This document shows, in pieces, positions 55,145 through 64,000 of a stretch of DNA of 64,000 nt (its first letter is position 1; the number at the start of each line of letters is the position of its first letter). This DNA comes from Diphasiastrum complanatum (Eukaryota; Streptophyta; Lycopodiopsida; Lycopodiales; Lycopodiaceae). The notes beneath the pieces are model-generated. The model searched no databases. It was given only the letters and a program-made list of their open reading frames with translations, and was not told the origin of the DNA. The position numbers and the translations under genes were made by a program. The stretch lies in NCBI GenBank assembly GCA_029204225.1, contig MU831904.1:33367-97366 (forward strand), written 5' to 3'.

Positions 55145-56960
55145 TTGGCTCATTTCCGTGCACTTTGAGCTTCTGTAGAGGCCTTTCCCTCCTGCTTATT
55201 TCCTTCGGTTGTTGATGACACTCATATTGTTGGTCCTGATCCTACGGTGCTCCTCGCATTTTATTATTTCTCTTAGGAGCTGGCTTCTCTTGGTTTGTCT
55301 ATTCAAACTCGCAAGTGTTCAGTGTGGTCTCCAGCAGGTCTTCCCCCGAACTTTGTTCCTCCTCAAGGTTTCGCATTTAGGGTGTTCCTTTTGGGTCTAT
55401 TTCCTTTAGATCTACTTTTCTTGGTGAGGCTCTCTAGGAGGATGTTGCTCATTCAGATCTGCTTCTCCGGTTGGCTGACACTCAGGTCACGTTTGGCATC
55501 TTGACGTCTTGCTTTATCCAGCGTCCAACTTATTTGCTGCGGACTTTTCTCCCTGCTCAGGACTTTTTGCATCTTCTCTATTCCTTTGACAACTCTATTA
55601 TGGATGTTTTAGGCCGCCTTTTGGGCCCAGGTTCTTTGGATGGTGTGGAGACCCTTTCAGCTCGGAACCAGACATAGTTACCCATTTCTTGTGGAGGTGT
55701 GGGTCTTCTGTCTATGCTTTCTTCTGCACTTGCAACTTTTCTTGGGAGCTAGGCTCTTGTCGCCCTTGCTTTGTCTTCTTGGTTCCTTTCTGGCTTTCGC
55801 CCTCTCTTGGCAAATTGCATTGTTCATGTGGATAGCAATTCTCTGCCTTTCTAGCACCTCCTCATCACTACGCGAGAGCTCCCCCCCCTCTCTGCCCAAG
55901 CTTGTCTTCCTCCTTTTGAACAACTCCTCACTTTCAGTTCAGATCACCTACAAGAGACCCTCTTGGAACATGTGCACAAGCAAACCCTTTCCAGCATGAT
56001 TTTTGAGGCTCCTTCGGCGTTGCATCGAGCTCGGCTTCTTTCTTATGCGGGTCCTAGTGTGGGGGCTTGGTTGTCAGCTCGGCCTATTATTCCTTCTTTT
56101 TGGTTGTCTTCGGCCATCTTCACCACTGCTCTTCATCTTCGCTTGGGGCTACCTCATCCTTCAGTCTTGGGTCTCTTTAGGTGTGTCTGTGGTCACCCTA
56201 TTGATGCTCTTGTTATCCACCTCCTCCGCTGTCCTTTTGGGAGTGAGCACACAGCTACGCATGATGTTGTCAGAGATGCAGTAGCCGCTATAGCCAGAGA
56301 TGCAAGATTCCATGTCCTCAGAGAGCAGTCTCATGTCTTTCCTTCTTTCGCGTCCCACTCTTTCCGTAGGCGTGTTGACATTGTCCTCTCTCGGGATGGG
56401 CTTTGTACTTTGGCAGATGTTGTTGTTGTTGATCCCACGTGTGGTGACCTATTTTCTCGCTCTGCCTTCACACTAGGAGAAGTGGCAGGTGTGGTAGCAC
56501 AAGAGAAGGAAAAATTCTACTCCAATGGGCACCCCACTGATGCTTTCCTTCCCCTGGCAATTGAGTCTTATGGCACCTTGCATCGACGATTTGAGGATTT
56601 TCTTCGCATGTGTTCTCATCAGGCAACAGAGCGTCAAGGTATTCTTGGTTCTATTCTCGTGGCTTCTTTCAAACAACGTATTTTCATTGCCCTGCAACAT
56701 GCTCAAGCCCATTCAATTCTGCAACGGGCGACGGTGGCTGGGTCTGCTACATCTCATCTCCCTTCATTAGCCGACTTAGCACCTTTTCACTTTTTTGATC
56801 TGTTGCAGCCAGTTGGCAGACTCCCACTGACATCATCATAGTTTATGCACTTTTATTTTTAATGCCAGGATTTGGATTAATCTCTTGTTTGAGCTTACTT
56901 TTGTATAACCTTCCCCTTCGCGGTGTACATATCTTTTTCATCAATGTACCTACTACTTTT
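55145..56960 (+). pseudogene. Element R, 3' half: RT palm end, zinc motif and restriction-like endonuclease
   Basis: Begins in mid-RT: LAHFRAL, then the active-site motif VVDDTHIVGPDPTVLLAF (~55208), SIQTRKCSVWSPAGLPPNF and, after a frameshift, LGRLLGPGSLDGVETLSA. Several stops follow. From 55963 a 292-codon frame is open: a CVCGHPIDALVIHLLRC zinc motif (CX1C...HX3C), HDVVRDAV, then FRRRVDIVLSRD followed 12 residues after VD by Asp in LADVVVVDPT. This fits the PD-X12-14-D restriction-like endonuclease motif of R2/CRE-type elements, with Val for Pro. After the stop at 56841 comes a short AT-rich 3' tail to ~56960. It is the downstream half of the element whose upstream half is at 60093-61678 (-). 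Confidence 0.75.
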
Positions 56961-56999
56961 TTCTATGAATAAATGCACCAAGATTTCGTTTATAAAGTT

Positions 57000-57217
57000 G
57001 TTTAGGCGTAAGTTTATTTGAATTATCATATTTGGAAAGTGATAGAAAGCTGATAGGTCGAGTTTAAACCGATTCAAATTGGTAAATTTAGAAGCATTGA
57101 ATCTAGTCTATTGGTAGAATAGATCTAAAACTTTCTAAATGATGATAAGCTTGGACAAGCACATCCAAATAGGTCAAGGACCTATTATATATAGTGTACG
57201 AGCATGGGAAGAGGGCA

Positions 57218-57302
<85 letters not shown>

Positions 57303-57428
57303 CATGCTTATGGAAGTGATCTCTTTGGATTTCTGTTATTATCTATGTTTGCATTGTCTTGTTAATATCTTGAATTCTTGTGTGTAGAATGCTATTTTAA
57401 GTTGTGTATTGACTTCACATGTGTGAAA
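57000..57428 (+). mobile_element. Z-family LTR with (CT)n array
   Basis: Contains attatatatagtgtacg (57184), a perfect CT run (57221-57299), attcatgcttatggaagtga, tgtgtagaatgctatttta and TTCACATGTGTGAA (57415-57428), in the same order as the inverted copy at 42481-42896. It is cut at 57428 by the J2 LTR. Confidence 0.75.
57221..57299. repeat. (CT)n microsatellite in Z LTR
   Basis: About 79 bp of perfect CT repeats, downstream of the TATA-like sequence. Confidence 0.97.
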
Positions 57429-58411
57429 TGTTGGATTTATCTCCTCTACTCTCCTAAATCCTATGTAAATCTTACTCCATTCATGCTGCTGCATTTTTTA
57501 CTTGTGTTGTCCCACAGTCTGCATATGTGAACTGTTTGTCGCCACAGTCTGCATTTTTACTCAGGATTTTCCACAGGCAAAAAATCCGACATTATTGCCT
57601 TTTCACCTTCGGGCCATCCTAAGCAACTAAGTGTTTTGCGACACTTCCAAAAAAGCGACAGTTACAGGGTCTGCATAGATACAAGAAATTTTTAAACAAG
57701 CGAAAAATGCGACACTGCATTTTTACACGCAATTTATGACAGGCAAAAATTGCGACAAAGTGTCACAATTTTTGCATTTTCACTAGCGTCAATTTTAGCG
57801 AAGCCCGACGTCGCAGCCTTCTCATGCTCGTTCTATGCACTGTGCAATCAGATTTGACAACGACAACAGCCACCCATGATCTCCTACAGACAGCACAACC
57901 ACTTTTGTACCTTTTTCATCTGCACACCTATACAATTCGTGTATATACTATTCACAAATAGAGAATGAAGAGAGAGAGGTAACATATGAGACAGCCATTG
58001 TAGATGCTTTCACGCATCGATTCTTTCTATCAGACAGATTGTCAATAATAGGTCCATAACCTTCACAAATTGTGATTAGCTTTGTGAAGCACATGGTTAC
58101 ATCCACTATTGTTTTGTGCTCACTTGCATTATTGACTTGTATATTTCATTATACTTAATGTGATTACAACTTTGTTTGGTTCTGCATTCAGATTCGTGTC
58201 AATACTGCAATGTTTTTCCATGTTCTGTCTGACTATCTAATTGATTTGTCTGGTTGTCTGCTCATCACTTCCACTACCACCATGCATTAGAAGCTCTAAA
58301 ATTATTATGTTCTTGTGTTCGCCTACTAAGTCACCAGTAGTGCATGCATCAAGAAAATTGAAGAGGATTGATCTATCCTTCCCTCAACTTCTCCGACATG
58401 GTATTAGAGCC
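57429..58411 (+). mobile_element. Copia J2: 5' LTR (970 bp) and primer-binding site
   Basis: TGTTGGATTTATCTCCTC...CTTCTCCGACA (57429-58398), then TGGTATTAGAGCC (58399-58411), a variant Met-tRNA primer-binding site. The start matches the J1 LTR at 5607 (-). The LTR is inserted in a Z LTR. Its middle has repeated phrases such as gcgacattgc/gcaaaaattgcgac. Confidence 0.8.
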
Positions 58412-58663
58412 ATGGATTGCTATTCTTTGATTATTTATAACATTAATATCAGAAACTATTTGATTTCTCAAGCGGTTTCATTTTAGAGCTATTTCTATAG
58501 CCTGATTAGCTTCCACAAAAACAAGACTCTACTAGCTGATAGAGTGATTGTCTTCTTCTTCTATAATTTAGCACCATATTTTCAAACTTAAAGTCACTGA
58601 TAGTTACTACTATCACCTAGACTAATCTTTCACATAAATTCCCACGGGAAAGCCAGTCCTATC

Positions 58664-58945
58664 ATGGAAAAGCTTGATGGAGCTAGTTACCATCTGTGAA
58701 AATTTAAGATGAGAACCGTGCTAATGGCTAAGGAGTTGTATGACGTTGTTATAGGTGCAGAAAGAATACCCAAAGTTGACGACGCAACAATCTCCAGATG
58801 GAAATTGAAGGATGGCAAAGCATTTGCGCTGATCATCCTCAACATTTCGGATACTCAAATCGGCCATGTGTCCGAAGCTTAGACATCCAAGGAAGTCTGG
58901 GACATCTTGAACACATTATACAAAGTGCGAGATATAGATGGCTAG
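58664..58945 (+). pseudogene. Copia J2: Gag N-terminus
   Basis: MEKLDGASYHL, a stop where Trp is expected, KFKMRTVLMAKELYDVVIGA, then WKLKDGKAFALIILNISDTQ and, after another stop, TSKEVWDILNTLYKVRD. This is the UBN2-type copia Gag pattern. It breaks off near 58945; no knuckle, protease or pol of J2 remains. Confidence 0.8.
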
Positions 58946-59224
58946 AATAAAAAAAAACTTGGGCTGAGTCATATGGAATTCTCACAAAAACATTATGTAC
59001 AGGAGCAGAAACAGAAGTGGAAAGAATATTTACAGATTTCTCTGTTATTCTATCTAGCTCCTCTTGGGTAATCAACACTTTTGGTGATGAAACCTGCTGA
59101 GGAGCTAGACGAATAACAAGAGGAAGTCTTGGGGACAGTTGGCCTTCGAGATCCACCCTTCTTGGGGACAGCCTACTTTCTCTTCCTCCTAAAGGTAGTA
59201 GGCACGTTGGTTCTATCCAGAGGC
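58946..59224. other. No gene established
   Basis: A minus-strand frame (59156-58839) contains LPLVIRLAPQQVSSPKVLIT and EELDRITEKSVNILS, protein-like in composition but of no recognised family. Left unassigned. Confidence 0.3.
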
Positions 59225-59925
59225 AGGTCTCTGGAGGTGCGGATCAGCAGAGAGAGGGGAAGGGAGCGATGGAGGCGAGTGAATGAAGGTGAGGGAGGGA
59301 GCACAGCTGTAGGTAGGGAGTAGAGAGCTGGAGGGGAGGTGAAGGGGGAAGCAAGTAGCAGGGGGTGAAGGAGTGGACAGGGAGGCGTGGAGAAGGGAGT
59401 AGTGAGGGAGGCAGTGGAGCAGGAAGGGAAGGGACAATAGGCGAGGGAGGAAGCTGCAGAGCAGAAGGAGAGAGCGGAGTAGCAGACATGTAGGACAGGG
59501 CAGCAAACGAAGAGAGGGGGCAGAGGTGGAGCGAGCAGGGATGAGCAGCGGGGAAGGGGGAAGGAGCGGAGGAGCAGGGAGGGAGAACAACAAGCGAGGG
59601 AGTGAGCGAGAAGGGGGAGGGAGTGGAGATCGCAACAGGGAGGGAGAGAGTAATGGGAGGTAGCGAGGCAGTTGGGAGGGGAAGGAGGTGGAGCGATGAA
59701 GGAGGGTGGGGAGAGAGCAGCACGTTGATAGCGAGGAAGGGAGCGGGTGAGGAGCAAGAGAGGGGATGGAAAGGGAGGTGAAGGGGGCGGATGAGGAGAG
59801 AGCAAGGGGTGTGAGCAAGAGGGGGAGTAGTGCTACGAGCAACAAACGAGGGAGGGAGGGAGCGAGTGAGCGAGTGAGCGAGAGGGGGTGGTGAAGGGAG
59901 GGGAAGCAAAGAGAGAGATTTTTTT
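59225..59925. repeat. ~700-bp G/A-rich polypurine tract
   Basis: The plus strand is overwhelmingly purine, mostly GGGAGG, GAGGGA and GGAGCG words with few pyrimidines. Three minus-strand frames are open through it only because it lacks stop words. It ends at a T12 run (59921-59932). Confidence 0.9.
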
Positions 59926-60035
59926 TTTTTTAAAGGAGGCTTGATCCATATCAAAACTGAGATTACGGCAATAAAAAACACTGAGCAATTTGAAAAAAAT
60001 CTGACACAATATATAGCTTAAAAAACAAAATTAAT
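59926..60035 (-). other. A-run and adjoining unique sequence
   Basis: On the minus strand: ctcagttttgatatggatcaagcctcctttaaa-type sequence in front of an A12 run. It may be the 3' tail of a LINE or SINE, but no body is seen. It sits exactly between the H LTR stub and the purine tract. Confidence 0.3.
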
Positions 60036-60092
60036 CCCTTGCCAAGTGGTGGGACCCACCTGTTCATTATTGTGTAGGAAATACGCACAACA
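60036..60092 (-). mobile_element. Stub of H LTR (first ~55 bp)
   Basis: Minus strand from 60092: TGTTGTGCGTATTTCCTACA, continuing to GGTGGGTCCCACCACTTGG. It matches the start of the H 3' LTR (54517 on) with few differences, then similarity ends. It directly joins R coding at 60093; CTGGC (60097-60093) pairs with TTGGC at 55145-55149 as a one-mismatch target-site duplication. Confidence 0.85.
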
Positions 60093-61678
60093 GCCAGAGC
60101 GAAAAGAGGACCACCCAAAGAATCACCTTGATGAACACTTGTTACAGACTGGATAGTAGAAAGATCTCCAGAGCGCACATGGTGATTGTAAAAGAGAGGA
60201 GTCTCAGCAGCATAGAACAATCGCACAAATGGGATAAGCTGAGCCAACTCACCACCAGCTGCGCGTAGCTCCTGAAAGATCGCAGCTCTAGAAACAGAGC
60301 TAAAAGCATTGGAAACATCCAATTGGAGAACAACCCAATCAGGATGGAGATCAAGGGTGGCACACAAACCATGAATGACAGCTTCACAGTTGCTAGGAAT
60401 AGAGATGTCAAACTGATGAGGTGAGAGAAAAGAGACGAAAATCTGTTCAAATTGAAATAGATAGAGAGACTTACAAGATGGTGGAGGACTTTGCCAATAA
60501 CGATGGGACAGACGCCACCCGAGGCTTTAGTCATGGCGATCAAACCAGACACAGACAAAAGATGCGCAAACAAAGAAGGAATGTGACCAGAGGCGATAAA
60601 AGAGGAGACCTGAAAGAGTTGAACAAAGCCACTAGTAGAGTCCTCAGATAGAAAGCAATTATGAAGGTGTTCATAGACCAAATCGGAGGGACCACCAACA
60701 ACAAGACAAGGACTACGATGGAAGGCACAAGAGAAAGAATCATGATCAAGCACCAAGTCAACATCAGACACAAAGTCTTCCACAAACAAGGGAAGAATGC
60801 CTTCAGAAGCAGGATGAAGAGCCTGGAGAGCAGCAACAGTATCAATAGAAGAGAGAGTGGGTGTGAGAGGAGCTAAAGCTCGAGCTGTGTAAGAATACTC
60901 ACCAACTTGCCCAAGATGTAGGGTGTGACAAAGGTGATGGTGGAGAGGTGGGGTGCCTTGAGGTTGAGAGTCCTGTGAGTTGCGAGCAGCAAGTGCTTAA
61001 CAACAAGCAAAGTGTTCATCATGAAGTGTTTACCAGTCTCCCAATAGAAAGCAATGAAGGCGAGCATGAGTTTATCTATGACCAGCATCTCCACCCCTCG
61101 GAGGGAGGACTAGACACCAAAGGAAAAAAAGAAGAAACTAATTCCAAGCCGCAATGTCAAAGGGGTCAATAACCAAGCGATCAAGAGGAAGCCCATAGCA
61201 ACTTGAGTTTCACAACGAAGAGCGAGGGGAATATGAAAGTAGAGCCTTAGATGAGGGAAGCCCAAGTGAAAAGCATCGAGGATGTCAAGGGAAGAAATCC
61301 AAGACCAAGCTGAAGCAGAGGACGAATTGAGTGCTAAAAGAGGAGGGTGATCTTGAGATGACTAAAGCAGCATAGGAAAAGAACGCTGGTGATAGGCAAG
61401 ACCTCCTCTAGGAGAGAAGAAACGACCACAAGCATGGCAAGGAACCCATTCAGGGGGTTGAGAAGGCACTGCAACAAGGGTCAAAAGAGGTTCACAATCA
61501 AGCGAGGGGGGAATAATGTCATGGGAAGAGTTGGACGAAGAGGAACAGAGGGTGTTGAGGCAAGCGTGGAAACCCACACAGCCTGATGCAAATGAGGAGG
61601 GGAGTCTATAGGGGGAGATACAGTTGAAGCAGGTCGTTTGAGACTGAGAGGACGAAGTTGAGAGATGTCCGAAGCCAT
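60093..61678 (-). pseudogene. Element R, 5' half: zinc finger and RT fingers/palm start
   Basis: Start at 61676-61678 (MASDISQLRPLSLKRPASTV). In another frame a Cys-His finger, CHACGRFFSPRGGLAYH (~61440), resembles N-terminal fingers of R2-type elements. Further on: TLSSIDTVAALQALHP and VVGGPSDLVYEHLHNCF (~60700), then RT: VLQLDVSNAFSSVSR with the first catalytic Asp (60319-60317), and HQGDSLGGPLFALA ending at 60092. Frameshifts and stops break it. The next expected RT motif, with the catalytic DD, is absent here and is instead at 55211 on the plus strand. So this is the upstream half of one RLE-type non-LTR element split by H. Confidence 0.75.
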
Positions 61679-62219
61679 GAGAACAACTATACAAAGGGAT
61701 CCATGTTATGAACCACCTCACCAACTGAACTGAGATCTATTTTTTTATGTTTCTTCACACAAAATGTCATTAACCTCGATGGAGTCGTCGGCCATTGTAA
61801 ACCTTTTGCAATAGAAACCGGAGAACTTGCCTAAACAAATGCGCCCACCAAAACTCTAAAAGTCCAGCAATAGGAATTGTATTGAAAGCTCTACCGCTGC
61901 TCTTTTGCTTCCAAGTGGGAGATCTTCTTCAGGTAGTTGCAGTCGGTATGGTACACCCTATCCTTCTAAATACGATGGGAAGTACTTCTCAAGGAAGCCT
62001 CTGCCAGTGACTAGCTTGCCCATAGCCAAATGCACCCTAATACTTGTCGAAAATGATAGCTTGGGAAGCTCGAAGACCAGAGAAAAGGCAATTGTAGATC
62101 AACACAAAATAGAGAAGATTTGGATAATCAAATTGCTCAAACCCCTGATTTGAAACTATAACATAATCAACCCCCAGCGTTTGCTTTTGCACAGAACCAG
62201 CGCTTTGCTTTATCTCTAA
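61679..62219. other. No gene seen
   Basis: May include the 5' untranslated part of R on the minus strand. No RNA gene or domain recognised. It is interrupted at 62219 by a solo LTR and continues at 63051. Confidence 0.45.
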
Positions 62220-63050
62220 TGTGAAAAATGCAAAAATAGCTTGGTAGAGGCCAAAAATCTTGTATATAGATAAACACACATGTGTGGAGCCTATTTCCAC
62301 ATGTGAAATTAGTGTACTTGTTATGTACCACAATCATATATGTTGTACATATGATTTAATTCAAGTTCTAGTGGCTAAAATGGCCAAAAACTAGTTTTCT
62401 AGACATATGACACATGGCATCAATCTATTGATTGCATGAACCACATCCTTTGGTTAGGTGTCATATCCCATGTGTAGAGGACAGCTCACACGTGTGGAAT
62501 AAGCTGAAGTAGGCGAATTTTAACTTCTAGAAAATTTCCAAGTAGATCTCCATATAGAAGGAAAATGGACCAAAAGTGTTCAAAATAGAAGGTTTTGTCC
62601 AAGTGTCAGTTTTGCATGATGAATCATCATATGACAAATAACCTTCACACATGTGGGACTAGAGGGATGATCACTACCACGAGCTCCCACTTATTGTATA
62701 TATAGAGCCACATTTGGCCATAATCATTGTGAGACACCAATCTTGGTTTTGAAAGCAATTTTGAGTGATTTTCTCCATTTGTCTACATTTGTTTTGATTG
62801 TTTTGAGGTTCTATCAATGTGTAATTGATTTTCAGGTTGGAGTCCGTACTCAGACAGTGTTTCACACGTGTGAAACCATAAAGTACACTTACCTTCAATT
62901 AATGATTGTTCTTGTTAGGATTTTGTGTCTAGAATTGATCTAGATTGATCTTAATCTGAAGTAGATTGATAGATCAAGTAATCTGACAACCAATCCCTCT
63001 TGAGGATCATATTAGGATCCACTCTTGGTCCTTTTTGTACTTTTTCCACA
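62220..63050 (+). mobile_element. Solo LTR of the E family (831 bp)
   Basis: TGTGAAAAATGC...CTTTTTCCACA, matching both E1 LTRs in inverse orientation. Exact 5-bp duplication TCTAA at 62215-62219 and 63051-63055. No internal sequence, so it formed by recombination between the two LTRs of a full element. TATATATAG at 62697-62705 is the likely TATA box. Confidence 0.95.
62861..62874. promoter_or_regulatory. TTCACACGTGTGAA palindrome in solo E LTR
   Basis: Exact 14-mer ~155 bp downstream of the TATA box, preceded by ccgtactcagacagtg. The two E1 LTRs have a one-sided version (CCCACGTGTGAA) at this place. Confidence 0.7.
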
Positions 63051-64000
63051 TCTAAAAGCATAATTTTTTTGAGTGAGTTATGAAAGCATTGTATCCTTTG
63101 TGTTTGAACTTTTTCTGTTTCTATCAATGAAGTCTTCTATCTTCCTGCAATTGGTCTAAAGTAATCAGCCGCTCTGTTGACTCTTCGTCGTTAGACAAGT
63201 ACCATTGGCAAAAGAAAGAGTTAGCCACACAAAAATGCAGATTTCACCAGAAGAGCCATCTCCAAGACAATCCAACTCACAAAATCTGTCTCTTCCTCAC
63301 AAAAATTGTAGCTCTCTGCTCCTCTTAGATTTTGTCCAAAAAAAAGTTAGATAGTAACAATTCGCCTTCGCTCTGCTTCATGATTCACGAAAGCACTGCT
63401 GCTGATGCGTACCAGAAACAAAATCAGAAGAAACCTCAACGTTGAGCAACTACGCTAAAGCACCAAGAGAGACTCTGCTTTTCTCCTCACTTTCACTAAT
63501 CAAATGCACTACTCAACGGACAAACTTGTGGAAAACTGTTTTCTCTCTTCAAGCCAACGCTTCTATTCTCTGTTTTTCTCTATTCTCTGCCTTTGGCGTC
63601 TCTAAGTCTAAAAAATGCATATTGGCCAAAATTGCCAATTGAACTAGAAATGATAAATCTTAACTACTTGACAATTTCTCACAAATTGTACCAACTTGGA
63701 CCCTTCCACATAATTTCCACACGTGGCCTCCACTTTGACCCCTGGTCAAACTATTTGAAGTATTAACATTTAGGCCTCAAGTTGATATTTGCCAATTTGG
63801 ACTATTTTTTCACATGAAGTTGCAATTATAAAGATTTGGAAGAGGTAAGAGAAAAAAAAGTGAATAAAAAGTACTCTAAAGCTATTTGGGACTTCAAGGA
63901 GGATAAAGCAATGATTAATAATAGAATGGTTTGCTATATGCATGTGGAGAAAAGTTATGTAAGTTGATTGTAACTTTTTAATTAGGAGTGGCATCCGACT
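63051..64000. other. No gene seen
   Basis: AT-rich sequence without recognised coding, LTR or RNA gene. A 66-codon frame at 63442-63642 has no domain and is probably chance. Confidence 0.45.

Noticed and set aside
59173-59981. Three long overlapping minus-strand ORFs of 210-245 codons, Pro/Ser/Leu-rich
   Set aside because: All three frames are open together because the complement is nearly pure C/T; this is a polypurine-tract artefact, not a gene.

Overview
The window is AT-rich nuclear DNA from a land plant with a large, repeat-filled genome. No securely recognisable single-copy host gene is present. Almost everything that can be named is retrotransposon sequence: Ty1/copia elements of several lineages, gag-only LTR elements, and one split non-LTR element with a restriction-like endonuclease (RLE) domain. 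In land plants described LINEs are mainly L1 and RTE, so the RLE element may point to a fern, lycophyte, bryophyte or gymnosperm. That is inference, not identification.

Labels used: copia elements B, C, D1/D2, E1, F, G, J1/J2, K, L; gag-only LTR elements T and H; R = RLE non-LTR element; Z = an LTR family carrying a CT/GA microsatellite.

Layout. 1-5.0 kb: sparse, with a gag remnant (1.94-2.88 kb). 5.0-7.2 kb: copia scraps J1 (-) and K (+). 7.2-17.5 kb: copia D1 (-), split by the nearly intact copia E1 (-, 8555-14789). 17.5-20.2 kb: copia F (+), split by a 450-bp solo LTR. 20.2-22.0 kb: copia G start (+). 22.0-41.2 kb: old copia B (+), split twice: by gag-only element T (-, 24159-33447, 5-bp duplication CATTC) and by copia C (+, 35184-39819, duplication AATCC). 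41.2-44.2 kb: LTR and pol scraps including L and an inverted Z LTR with a long GA array. 44.3-48.5 kb: two degenerate intron-containing gene-like loci of unknown function on opposite strands. 48.5-51.7 kb: copia D2 (-). 51.7-56.9 kb: tandem repeats, gag-only element H (+) and the 3' half of R (+). 57.0-58.9 kb: Z LTR carrying copia J2. 59.2-59.9 kb: polypurine tract. 60.0-61.7 kb: the 5' half of R (-) ending in a stub of the H LTR. 62.2-63.05 kb: solo E-family LTR with duplication TCTAA.

How the parts relate. Copia elements encode one Gag-protease-integrase-RT-RNase H polyprotein for their own replication. T and H encode only Gag and would need enzymes from other elements. Exact target-site duplications give a relative insertion order for E1 into D1, T and C into B, and H into R. 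H inserted inside the R reverse transcriptase and the locus was later rearranged, most simply by inversion. A 14-bp palindrome, TTCACACGTGTGAA, recurs in otherwise different LTR families and is the strongest signal not explained by coding content.
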